Part shown: positions 33,518 through 41,873 of the stretch, one piece after another
Numbering within the stretch: position 1 is the stretch's first letter
Layout of the letters: each line of letters opens with the position of its first letter
Origin: Venatoribacter pacificus
GTDB taxonomy: Bacteria; Pseudomonadota; Gammaproteobacteria; Pseudomonadales; Oceanobacteraceae
Assembly (NCBI RefSeq): GCF_025318105.1
Contig: NZ_JAOANI010000012.1
Location: 1 to 64,000 of the forward strand
DNA length: 64,000 bases
Direction: 5' to 3'
Program-made: the position numbers and the translations under genes
Notes under the pieces: generated by a model
Databases searched by the model: none
Seen by the model: the letters and a program-made list of their open reading frames with translations, nothing else
What the model was told of the DNA's origin: nothing

Positions 33518-36028
33518 TCAGAGTGTACGGGCAATTTCACGTACATCGAACACTTCGATCTGGTCGCCCGGACGGACGTCCTGATAGTTCTTAACACCGA
33601 TACCACATTCCATACCCTGACGAACGTCGGCAACGTCATCTTTGAAGCGGCGCAGAGATTCCAGCTCGCCTTCATAGACCACAACGTTGTCGCGCAGTAC
33701 GCGGATTTTCTTGTGACGGTAGATAACACCATCAATCACCATACAGCCGGCAATCTGACCGAATTTCGGTGAGTTGAAGACATCACGAACTTCGGCAATA
33801 CCGGTGATTTCTTCACGCAGTTCCGGCGCCAGCAGACCAGCCATGGCCTGTTTAACGTCGTCCAGCAAATCGTAGATCACGCTGTAGTAGCGCATATCCA
33901 CACCGTTGTTTTCGACCACTTTCTTCGCCGCGTTATCCGCACGAACGTTGAAGCCGAACATCACAGCACCAGAAGCGACGGCCAGCGTTGCGTCGGTTTC
34001 AGTGATACCACCAACACCGGAAGACACAACGTTAACGCGTACTTCGTCGGTCGCCAGTTTCTGCAGGGAAGCAACAATGGCTTCCAGCGAACCACGAACG
34101 TCGGTTTTTACAACCACGTTGAGGTTAGCAACCTGACCTTCACCCATACCACTGAACAGGGCATCGAGTTTGGCCGCTTGCTGACGCTGCTGTACCACTT
34201 CCTTCATTTTGTTTTCGCGGAATTCAGCCACTTCACGGGCTTTCTTCTCGCTTTCAACAACCATGAAGTTGTCACCGGCTTCCGGCGTTCCGTTCAGGCC
34301 GAGAATCTCAACTGGAATGGATGGGCCTGCACCATTAACTTGCTGACCATTTTCATCCAGCAGAGCACGGGCACGACCGTAGCAGGTACCCGCCAGAACG
34401 ATGTCGCCTTTTTTCAGCGTACCGTTCTGTACCAGCAGAGTGGCAACCGGACCACGTCCTTTATCCAGACGCGATTCAACCACAACACCCTGACCAGGAC
34501 CGCTGAAATGAGCTTTAAGCTCCAGAATTTCGGCCTGCAGAAGAACCGCTTCAAGCAGTTCATCAATACCCTGACCTGTGTGCGCAGACACCGGGATAAA
34601 CGGTACAGTACCGCCCCAATCTTCCGGCAATACGTCACGGGCAGACAGTTCGCTTTTAACCCGTTCCGGGTCTGCGGACTCTTTATCCATTTTGTTGATG
34701 GCAACCACGATTGGCACGCCTGCCGCTTTCGCGTGCTGAACGGCTTCTTCGGTTTGCGGCATCACACCATCGTCAGCAGCCACCACCAGGATCACCACGT
34801 CAGTGGATTGAGCACCACGGGCACGCATCGAGGTAAACGCGGCGTGTCCCGGAGTATCCAGGAAGGACACCATGCCATGATCGGTTTCTACGTGGTACGC
34901 ACCGATGTGCTGGGTAATACCACCAGCTTCACCGGATACCACGCGGGTACGACGGATATAGTCGAGCAGCGAGGTTTTACCATGGTCAACGTGACCCATT
35001 ACGGTAACCACCGGTGCACGTGGTTGCTCATCACCCTCGTAAGAAACGGATTCGGTAACGGCTACTTCCAGCGCGTTATCGGCAATCAGCTTGGTCACTT
35101 TGTGACCCATTTCTTCAACCACCAGAGTGGCTGTATCCTGATCCAGAATCTGGTTGATGGTCGCCATCACACCCATTTTCATCAGGGTTTTAATCACTTC
35201 ACCAGCTTTTACGGCCATTTTCGATGCCAGATCGGCAACGGTAATGGCTTCCGGCAGTTCAACTTCATGAACCACGGGCGCTGTAGGACGGGTAAAGGCG
35301 TGTTCATTGGCAGACTGCTGACGGCCACGGCCACCTTTCGTCTTGCCTTTGCCACCACGACGGGAACGGTTGCGATCATCGTCACCACCATCGGTAAAGC
35401 GGCTGTTCTCACGCTGATCAACGCGTTTCTTGTCGACTGTTTTGTTCGACTTTTTGCGATTTTCTTCCTGACGCGCCTGAGCGGCTTCAGCTTCTGCACG
35501 TTTCTGCGCAGCGTCTTCTTCCACCGTGGCCGGCTTGGCTTTGGCGGCCGGTTTGGCGCTGGTCGCTGCCGGTTTTTCGGCGGCTGGTGCTTCTGCTTCT
35601 GCTTTTACTTCAGCAACGGCTTCTGCCGGTGCTTCTGCGACGGCCGGTGCTGCTGCAGCTTCAGCAGCTACCTGAGCGGCGGCTTCTGCACGAGCAGCTT
35701 CTTCTTTGGCTTTTTCAGCTTCCAGATCCAGCTCTTCGCGTTTTACATACGTGCGTTTTTTACGAACTTCAATGGCGACGGCTTTTTTGCCACCCTGACC
35801 CGTTTTCAGGGTCGTGGTCACTTTACGCTTAAGCGTAATTTTGTTCGGCGTAGCCGCTGCTTCACCATGGCTTTTCTTCAGAAAAAGCAGCAAAGACTGT
35901 TTCTGATCATCAGAAACAGACTGACTGGCTGCGGTTTGTGGCAACCCCGCTTCTTTCATTTGGGACAATAAGCGATCAACGCTTGTCCCTACCACGTCGG
36001 CGAGTTCTTTAACTGTTACATCTGCCAT
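33518..36028 (-). CDS. infB: Translation initiation factor IF-2
   Basis: An 836-residue IF-2, the GTPase that places initiator tRNA on the ribosome. The IF2-N domain is at the start (VTVKELADVVGTSVDRLLSQMKEAGL). A long Ala/Glu/Lys-rich linker of about 150 residues and a second N-domain follow. The G domain has GHVDHGKTSLLD, DTPGHAAF and NKMD. Domains II to IV end with the fMet-tRNA-binding region. Length is normal. It lies 25 bases after nusA. Confidence 0.98.
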   Translation of the reverse strand: MADVTVKELADVVGTSVDRLLSQMKEAGLPQTAASQSVSDDQKQSLLLFLKKSHGEAAATPNKITLKRKVTTTLKTGQGGKKAVAIEVRKKRTYVKREELDLEAEKAKEEAARAEAAAQVAAEAAAAPAVAEAPAEAVAEVKAEAEAPAAEKPAATSAKPAAKAKPATVEEDAAQKRAEAEAAQARQEENRKKSNKTVDKKRVDQRENSRFTDGGDDDRNRSRRGGKGKTKGGRGRQQSANEHAFTRPTAPVVHEVELPEAITVADLASKMAVKAGEVIKTLMKMGVMATINQILDQDTATLVVEEMGHKVTKLIADNALEVAVTESVSYEGDEQPRAPVVTVMGHVDHGKTSLLDYIRRTRVVSGEAGGITQHIGAYHVETDHGMVSFLDTPGHAAFTSMRARGAQSTDVVILVVAADDGVMPQTEEAVQHAKAAGVPIVVAINKMDKESADPERVKSELSARDVLPEDWGGTVPFIPVSAHTGQGIDELLEAVLLQAEILELKAHFSGPGQGVVVESRLDKGRGPVATLLVQNGTLKKGDIVLAGTCYGRARALLDENGQQVNGAGPSIPVEILGLNGTPEAGDNFMVVESEKKAREVAEFRENKMKEVVQQRQQAAKLDALFSGMGEGQVANLNVVVKTDVRGSLEAIVASLQKLATDEVRVNVVSSGVGGITETDATLAVASGAVMFGFNVRADNAAKKVVENNGVDMRYYSVIYDLLDDVKQAMAGLLAPELREEITGIAEVRDVFNSPKFGQIAGCMVIDGVIYRHKKIRVLRDNVVVYEGELESLRRFKDDVADVRQGMECGIGVKNYQDVRPGDQIEVFDVREIARTL

Positions 36029-36053
36029 ACGTTTCTCCTATGCCGAGCAGTGG

Positions 36054-37550
36054 TTAGTCGTTGCCCTCAAACCAGGGCTTGCGGGCGGTCATAATCAATT
36101 CCGCCGCTTTTTCTTCAGTCATCTGTTCAATGTCCAACAGGTCATCGATGGATTGCTCGGCCAGATCTTCCATCGTACAAATGCCTTTACTTGCCAGAAC
36201 CAGTGCCAGGTGTTTCTCCATGCCTTCCATGTTCAGCAGATCATCTGCCGGCTGAGAATTTTCCAGTTTTTCTTCGGAAGCAATGGCCTGGGTCAGCAGT
36301 ACGTCTTTTGCGCGGTTGCGCAGTTCGGTAACCACATCTTCATCCAGACCGTCGATGCTGAGCATCTCTTCCATTGGCACGTAAGCCACTTCTTCCAGCG
36401 TGGTGAAACCTTCTTCAACCAGCAGGGTGGCAAAGTCTTCGTCCAGATCGAGGGATTTCATAAATCCTTCGATAAAGCCGGAGGCTTCTTCATTTTGTTT
36501 CTCGGATGCTTCTTCTTCCGTCATCACGTTGATTTCCCAGCCGGTAAGCTCGGAAGCCAAACGTACGTTCTGACCGCCACGACCAATCGCCTGGGCCAGA
36601 TTGTCGGAAGCAACAGCAACATCCATCGTGTTGGTTTCTTCATCCATAATGATCGACGCAACATCGGCCGGAGCCATGGCGTTAATCACCAGCTGTGCCG
36701 GATTGTCATCCCACAGCACGATGTCGATACGCTCGTTACCACCCAATTCGTTGGTCACTGCCTGAACACGCGCGCCGCGCATACCCACACAAGCACCCAC
36801 CGGGTCGATGCGTTTATCGTTGGTTTTTACCGCAATTTTTGCACGGGAACCCGGGTCACGGGCCGCGCCTTTAATTTCGATAACTTCTTCGGCGATTTCC
36901 GGTACTTCGATACGGAACAGCTCGATCAGCATTTCCGGAATGGTGCGGCTCAGCATCAGCTGCGGACCACGGTTTTCCGGACGTACTGCGTGCAGAATGG
37001 CACGCACACGATCACCCATACGCATAATTTCGCGACCAATCAGCTGATCTTTCGGCAGCAGACCTTCGGCGTTATTACCCAGATCGACGATAACGTTATC
37101 GCGTGTCACTTTTTTAACAGTACCGTTAATCAATTCACCAACGCGATCCTGGTACTGATCAACAATCTGTGCACGCTCTGCTTCACGGACTTTCTGTACG
37201 ATAATCTGCTTCGCAGCCTGAGCGGCGATACGGCCGAAGTCAGGGTTGTCGATTTCGATTTCGTAGGTATCGCCAGGTTGCAGATTGGTATCAATTTCAT
37301 GAGCTTCCTGCAGGGTCAGCTCATCGCCAAGCCCCGGAACCACATCATTGCTGACAACCAGCCAACTGCGAAAGCTCTGGTAGTCACCGGTTTTACGGTC
37401 AATATCCACACGGATAGTGGCTTCTTCATCTTCGTAGCGCTTCTTGGCGGCCGCTGCAAGGGCTGACTCAATTGCTTCAAAAATAATTTCTTTTGAAACG
37501 CCCTTTTCGTTGGATACCGCTTCCGCGACCAGGAGAATTTCTTTGCTCAT
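36054..37550 (-). CDS. nusA: Transcription termination/antitermination factor NusA
   Basis: A 498-residue NusA acting on RNA polymerase pausing and antitermination. It has the N-terminal polymerase-binding domain, the S1 domain (GELINGTVKKVTRDNVIVDLG), two KH domains (DPVGACVGMRGARVQAV, AIGRGGQNVRLAS) and two C-terminal acidic repeats as in gammaproteobacterial NusA. It lies in the rimP-nusA-infB operon. Confidence 0.98.
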   Translation of the reverse strand: MSKEILLVAEAVSNEKGVSKEIIFEAIESALAAAAKKRYEDEEATIRVDIDRKTGDYQSFRSWLVVSNDVVPGLGDELTLQEAHEIDTNLQPGDTYEIEIDNPDFGRIAAQAAKQIIVQKVREAERAQIVDQYQDRVGELINGTVKKVTRDNVIVDLGNNAEGLLPKDQLIGREIMRMGDRVRAILHAVRPENRGPQLMLSRTIPEMLIELFRIEVPEIAEEVIEIKGAARDPGSRAKIAVKTNDKRIDPVGACVGMRGARVQAVTNELGGNERIDIVLWDDNPAQLVINAMAPADVASIIMDEETNTMDVAVASDNLAQAIGRGGQNVRLASELTGWEINVMTEEEASEKQNEEASGFIEGFMKSLDLDEDFATLLVEEGFTTLEEVAYVPMEEMLSIDGLDEDVVTELRNRAKDVLLTQAIASEEKLENSQPADDLLNMEGMEKHLALVLASKGICTMEDLAEQSIDDLLDIEQMTEEKAAELIMTARKPWFEGND

Positions 37551-37572
37551 CTTCTAGCCTCGCTCTGCAACC

Positions 37573-38031
37573 TTAGTCCTTGAATTGTGGTACTACATTG
37601 GCATGGTCAATCAGCTCAATCGGCAGTAAATATTCGTGCTCATCAACAACGAGAACGACATCTTCCTGCTCAACACCAATTAACTGGCCTTTGTATTTTC
37701 GACGCCCTTCAAAGGGCATACGCAGACGCACATCAATAATGTGGCCAGCATATTGTTGAAATTGTTCGAGTGTGAATAGCGGACGATCCATCCCCGGGGA
37801 TGAAACTTCCAGCGTGTAATCCTGCGCAATCGGATCTTCTACATCGAGAACCGCACCCAGCTGTCGGCTGACGGCTGCACAATGATCGACAAGAATGCCA
37901 TCTTCATGGTCGATGAAAACACGCAACAGGGAATGACGCCCCTGAGGAATAAACTCCAGGCCCCAATAGGTAAATCCCATGGATTCAACTATCGGCGCTA
38001 ACAGCTCTGCTAATTGCGTATCTTTTGCCAA
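37573..38031 (-). CDS. rimP: Ribosome maturation factor RimP
   Basis: A 152-residue RimP needed for 30S maturation. The N-terminal domain contains GFTYWGLEFIPQGRHSLLRVFIDHEDGI and the family signature YTLEVSSPGMDRPLFT. First gene of the rimP-nusA-infB-rbfA-truB-rpsO-pnp group. Confidence 0.97.
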   Translation of the reverse strand: MAKDTQLAELLAPIVESMGFTYWGLEFIPQGRHSLLRVFIDHEDGILVDHCAAVSRQLGAVLDVEDPIAQDYTLEVSSPGMDRPLFTLEQFQQYAGHIIDVRLRMPFEGRRKYKGQLIGVEQEDVVLVVDEHEYLLPIELIDHANVVPQFKD

Positions 38032-38175
38032 AAACTACCCCCACCACAAACAAAAACTGGGCAACGTTGTGCCCAGTCCGCTACTGCTTTATGCAGACCG
38101 AAACCCGCTTTTATCAAGCGGATTCCTGTGAGATTCATACACGACACAGCCGCGTTGAATCGCTCCTGAAAAGCA

Positions 38176-38215
38176 ACTACTAAAAAGCCCCTGACTCGAG
38201 GGGCTTTTTAGTAGT
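38176..38215. terminator. Terminator with 17-base perfect stem
   Basis: ACTACTAAAAAGCCCCT and its exact reverse complement surround a 6-base loop, with T-runs inside the stem on both strands. It lies between tRNA-Leu and rimP and probably ends secG-tRNA transcription. Confidence 0.85.
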
Positions 38216-38234
38216 GCTCTCTAAAAGCACGCGC

Positions 38235-38240
38235 ATTATA
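38235..38240 (-). promoter_or_regulatory. Candidate -10 box of the rimP operon
   Basis: TATAAT on the minus strand followed by a GC-rich discriminator (GCGCGT), a pattern of growth-rate-controlled promoters. A clear -35 was not found. The terminator at 38176 lies just downstream, so it would attenuate this promoter. Confidence 0.4.
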
Positions 38241-38289
38241 GGCGCTTTAAACAGAAAAAGCGAACCATGTTCGCTTTCCCGGAATAAAT

Positions 38290-38375
38290 TGGTGCGGATG
38301 GCGAGACTCGAACTCGCACGAGCTAGGCTCACCACCCCCTCAAGATGGCGTGTCTACCAATTCCACCACATCCGC
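38290..38375 (-). tRNA. tRNA-Leu(GAG)
   Basis: Reads GCGGATG ... CATCCGC-A-CCA with an 86-base length typical of a long-variable-arm tRNA. The D-arm has GGTGGAATTGGTAGAC. The anticodon stem CCATC/GGTGG encloses TTGAGGG, giving anticodon GAG (Leu CUC/CUU). The T-arm is GTTCGAGTC, and CCA is encoded. Its position between secG and rimP is conserved. Confidence 0.97.
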
Positions 38376-38392
38376 ACTAAAACTGATTAACC

Positions 38393-38782
38393 TTAGTTGC
38401 CAGTGGTTTCCACGGCAGGCTCATCAGAGGTTGATGCATCCAGTTCGGGTGCATCAGAGGAAGGCGCGTATTCTTCCACAAGTGGGGTATCTTTCTCAAG
38501 CTTTTCAATCACTTCCTGACTAGGAATTCCTAAATCAGTGTAACCCTGTGCTTTTTGCTTGGCATAAATACCCAGACCAAGACTGGTTACGAAGAATAAC
38601 GTCGCCAGAATAGCCGTTGTGCGGCTGAGAAAATTACCTGAACCACTGCTGCCGAAGACAGTCTGGGAGGCACCGCTACCAAATGATGCGCCTGCGTCGG
38701 CACCTTTACCCTGCTGCAGCATCACAAAACCAATGATGCCAAGAGCCAGCACGATATGAACGATCAGAATAATGGATTCCAT
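38393..38782 (-). CDS. secG: Protein translocase subunit SecG
   Basis: A 129-residue inner-membrane subunit of the Sec translocon. It has a first hydrophobic helix (about 1-22) and a second near 52-72. Between them is the signature QQGKGADAGASFGSGASQTVFGSSG. The C-terminal tail is acidic. It lies between tpiA and tRNA-Leu. Confidence 0.96.
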   Translation of the reverse strand: MESIILIVHIVLALGIIGFVMLQQGKGADAGASFGSGASQTVFGSSGSGNFLSRTTAILATLFFVTSLGLGIYAKQKAQGYTDLGIPSQEVIEKLEKDTPLVEEYAPSSDAPELDASTSDEPAVETTGN

Positions 38783-38790
38783 AATTTACC

Positions 38791-39531
38791 TTATGCCCGA
38801 CAAATACCCAGAAATTCAGCGGCGTCGAGCGATGCACCGCCGACCAGACCACCATCAATATCAGGCTGCGAAAAAAGCTCCGCAGCATTGGCAGCTTTTA
38901 CACTGCCACCATACAAAATTCGTGTCGCCTGCGCGACGTCCGCACCCAATATCTGCAACTGGGCGCGAATAAAAGCATGCATTGCCTGCGCTTGCTCAGG
39001 CGTAGCGGTTTCTCCGGTACCAATAGCCCACACCGGCTCGTAAGCCAGAATAATGTGTTGCCACTGCTGTGCATTCAGCTGTTCAAGCAACAGCTTTAAT
39101 TGCTGAGCAACGACCACTTCTTCCTGGCCGGCCTGACGCTCGGCGAGTGTTTCACCGATACAGACAACCGCAGTAACTTTGCTGGCCAACAGTTGCCGGG
39201 TTTTTGCCAGCACTGTTTCATCGGTTTCACCATAAAAGGTGCGACGTTCTGAATGACCAACCAACGCCATCGCACAGCCGACATCAGCCAGCATTGGTGC
39301 AGCGACTTCACCGGTAAATGCTCCGGATTCTTCTGTAGCACAATTCTGCGCACCAAGCGCAACAGCACTGCCAGACAGCAACTGAGCCGCCTGAGTCAGA
39401 TAAGGAAACGGCGGAAATACCGCAACATCACACTGGTCAATCTGAGCGGCACGGAGTTCCGACAGCAGACTCTGGGTCATCGCCACAGAGGCATTCATCT
39501 TCCAGTTTCCGGCAACCAACAAACGACGCAT
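38791..39531 (-). CDS. tpiA: Triosephosphate isomerase
   Basis: A 246-residue TIM-barrel enzyme interconverting dihydroxyacetone phosphate and glyceraldehyde 3-phosphate. The active-site residues are in AGNWKMN (Asn and Lys), VGHSERR (His) and AYEPVWAIGTG (Glu), and GGSVKAAN binds phosphate. Its stop is eight bases before secG. Confidence 0.98.
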   Translation of the reverse strand: MRRLLVAGNWKMNASVAMTQSLLSELRAAQIDQCDVAVFPPFPYLTQAAQLLSGSAVALGAQNCATEESGAFTGEVAAPMLADVGCAMALVGHSERRTFYGETDETVLAKTRQLLASKVTAVVCIGETLAERQAGQEEVVVAQQLKLLLEQLNAQQWQHIILAYEPVWAIGTGETATPEQAQAMHAFIRAQLQILGADVAQATRILYGGSVKAANAAELFSQPDIDGGLVGGASLDAAEFLGICRA

Positions 39532-39620
39532 GACGTCTCCCTAAATTCAAAGAGCGCAGATACTATCTAAGAAGCCCCGGCGAGACAAGCAACAGCGCGT
39601 CTGCAGAGGCATTCTGCGGC

Positions 39621-40955
39621 CTAAGCCAGCGCCCGTTCGACCACCGCGGCCAACTCTTCAGCCAGCGTCTGCACCTGTGCAGCATCCTCGCCTTCGACCA
39701 TCACCCGCACGACAGGCTCTGTACCGGACGGACGCAGCAATACGCGACCACGACCGGCAAGCTTTTCTTCGGTCGCGGCAATCGCCTGAACAATTTCCGG
39801 CAGACTCATCACATCGGCCTGACGGCTGCGTTGCACATTAATCATAACCTGCGGCATTTTACTCATACGCTTCTGCCAGTCATGCAATGATGTTTCACTG
39901 TCTTTCAGCGCTTGCAATACCTGCAGGGCGGCAACAATGCCATCGCCGGTGGTATTAGCATCCAGACACAAAAGATGTCCGGAGGATTCGCCGCCAAAGC
40001 GCCAGCCATGTTCATTAAGCAGTTGCATCACATAGCGATCACCGACCTTGGCACGCAGAAAATCAATGCCCAGATCCTTCAGTCCTAATTCCAGGCCCAG
40101 ATTGCTCATTAATGTGCCAACCACTCCGCCATTTAAGCGGCCCTGTTTTTTTGCATGGGTAGCAATAATAAACAGCAGCTGATCACCATCAACCAACTCG
40201 CCACGATGATCGACCATCATCAACCGGTCGCCGTCGCCATCAAAAGCAATGCCCAGATCGGCATGCTCCTGCAGCACCCGCGCCTGCAAAGCCGCCGGCT
40301 CAGTAGAGCCCACGCCTTCATTAATATTCAGACCGTCCGGTTTAGCACCAATGGTAATAACCGTGGCCCCCAGCTCAGAAAAAACCGCCGGGGCAATCTG
40401 GTACGTCGCGCCATGGGCACAATCCAGCACAATGGTCAGCCCGCGCAGATTCAGCGAACTGGCCGTGCCTTTGCAAAACTCAATATATCGTCCGCCAGCA
40501 TCATTAATACGGGCAGCTTTCCCCAGCTGCGCAGATTCAACGCAACTCATGGGTTTATCCAGCCAGGACTCAATGGCTAACTCAGTTTCATCCGGCAATT
40601 TTTCACCATTGCCGGAAAAGAATTTAATGCCGTTATCGTAATACGGATTATGTGAGGCACTGATGACGATGCCAGCCTGCGCGCGGAAGGTGCGGGTCAA
40701 ATAAGCAATGCCCGGTGTAGGAATAGGCCCTAACAAACCAATATCAACACCTGCCGAAGACAAACCGGCCTCCAGTGCGGACTCAAACATATAGCCGGAA
40801 ATACGCGTATCTTTGCCGATTAAAATCCGGCTCTTTCCCTGTTGAGCGAACACTTTGCCGGCGGCCCAGCCCAATTTCATAACAAATTCCGGGGTAATAG
40901 GGTATGCACCCACCCGACCACGAACACCATCGGTGCCAAAATATTTTCTAGACAT
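39621..40955 (-). CDS. glmM: Phosphoglucosamine mutase
   Basis: A 444-residue GlmM that turns glucosamine 6-phosphate into glucosamine 1-phosphate for peptidoglycan and lipopolysaccharide. The start MSRKYFGTDGVRG is the family norm, at ATG 40955; it overlaps the folP stop by eight bases. The phosphoserine motif is ISASHNPYYDNGIKFF, the metal site is AFDGDGDR and the phosphate site is RPSGTEPVVRVM. Confidence 0.97.
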   Translation of the reverse strand: MSRKYFGTDGVRGRVGAYPITPEFVMKLGWAAGKVFAQQGKSRILIGKDTRISGYMFESALEAGLSSAGVDIGLLGPIPTPGIAYLTRTFRAQAGIVISASHNPYYDNGIKFFSGNGEKLPDETELAIESWLDKPMSCVESAQLGKAARINDAGGRYIEFCKGTASSLNLRGLTIVLDCAHGATYQIAPAVFSELGATVITIGAKPDGLNINEGVGSTEPAALQARVLQEHADLGIAFDGDGDRLMMVDHRGELVDGDQLLFIIATHAKKQGRLNGGVVGTLMSNLGLELGLKDLGIDFLRAKVGDRYVMQLLNEHGWRFGGESSGHLLCLDANTTGDGIVAALQVLQALKDSETSLHDWQKRMSKMPQVMINVQRSRQADVMSLPEIVQAIAATEEKLAGRGRVLLRPSGTEPVVRVMVEGEDAAQVQTLAEELAAVVERALA

Positions 40956-41790
40956 GCCCTTCCCTCTGAGTGGCAATTACGACACGCAATGCTTCTGTTG
41001 TTTGTTTTACGTCGTGTACGCGGATGATTTTCGCACCTTTTAATGCACAGATCACGGCACCGCTCACACTTCCTGCGATTCGCTCGGCGGCATTGCTGTT
41101 GCCCGCGGCTTCACCAATCATGCGTTTGCGCGACAAGCCCGTCAGCAGCGGCAGATTCAATTCATGCAGACGCTCCAGATGGTTAAGCAAACGGTAGTTA
41201 TGTTCGAAGGTTTTACCGAAGCCGAATCCAGGATCGAGCAACAATCGCTCACGCCGTATTCCGGCTTCCTCACACGCCGCAACGCGTGCAGCCAGATACG
41301 CCAAAACAGCATCTTCAACCGGCATATCGTAATGCGGAGCAGCCTGCATAACCTGTGGCTCGCCATTCATATGCATCAGGCAGACCGGCAAATCAGAAGC
41401 CGCCGCCGCCGCCAACGCCCCCGACCTTGTCAGCGCACGTACATCGTTAATCAGATGCGCACCAGCCTGAGCACTGGCACGAATAACGGCGGCACTGCTG
41501 GTATCAACCGAAATAGCCACATCCAACCGCCGGGCAATGGCCTCGACGACAGGAATCACCCGTGCCAATTCCTCGTCCTCACCAACCGTCGCCGCACCGG
41601 GACGAGTCGACTCACCACCAACGTCGATTAAATCCGCCCCGTCGTGCAGCATCTGCTCAGCATGACGCAGCGCAGAATCCAGCGCGGTAAAATGACCACC
41701 ATCAGAAAATGAATCGGGAGTGACATTAAGAATCCCCATTACCCGGGGAACAGAGAGATCGAGCTGACGATTACCACACTGAAATTTCAC
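40948..41790 (-). CDS. folP: Dihydropteroate synthase
   Basis: A 280-residue folate enzyme that joins 4-aminobenzoate to dihydropterin pyrophosphate. The start is most likely the GTG at 41790, with AGGA eight bases upstream, giving the usual MKFQ... opening; a TTG six codons earlier is less likely. Signatures are GILNVTPDSFSDGG, DLIDVGGESTRPGA and LLDPGFGFGKTFEHN. It lies between ftsH and glmM, overlapping the latter. Confidence 0.96.
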   Translation of the reverse strand: MKFQCGNRQLDLSVPRVMGILNVTPDSFSDGGHFTALDSALRHAEQMLHDGADLIDVGGESTRPGAATVGEDEELARVIPVVEAIARRLDVAISVDTSSAAVIRASAQAGAHLINDVRALTRSGALAAAAASDLPVCLMHMNGEPQVMQAAPHYDMPVEDAVLAYLAARVAACEEAGIRRERLLLDPGFGFGKTFEHNYRLLNHLERLHELNLPLLTGLSRKRMIGEAAGNSNAAERIAGSVSGAVICALKGAKIIRVHDVKQTTEALRVVIATQREGHV

Positions 41791-41830
41791 GCGAAATCCT
41801 GAGTACAACGATTAGATATTCGACCCAATA

Positions 41831-41854
41831 AAAAGGCGGCTAATGCCGCCTTTT
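41831..41854 (-). terminator. Terminator after ftsH
   Basis: AAAAGGCGGC-ATTA-GCCGCCTTTTTATT on the minus strand, 20 bases after the ftsH stop and ahead of folP. Confidence 0.85.
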
Positions 41855-41873
41855 AACTATCCAGCAGAGCGAA

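Noticed and set aside
34178..35971. A 597-codon open frame on the plus strand inside infB
   Set aside because: It is the antisense shadow of a strongly conserved gene; its translation is Phe/His/Arg-rich with no recognisable domain.
36153..37466. A 437-codon open frame opposite nusA
   Set aside because: Antisense to a full-length, well-conserved gene; composition shows it is a codon-bias artefact.
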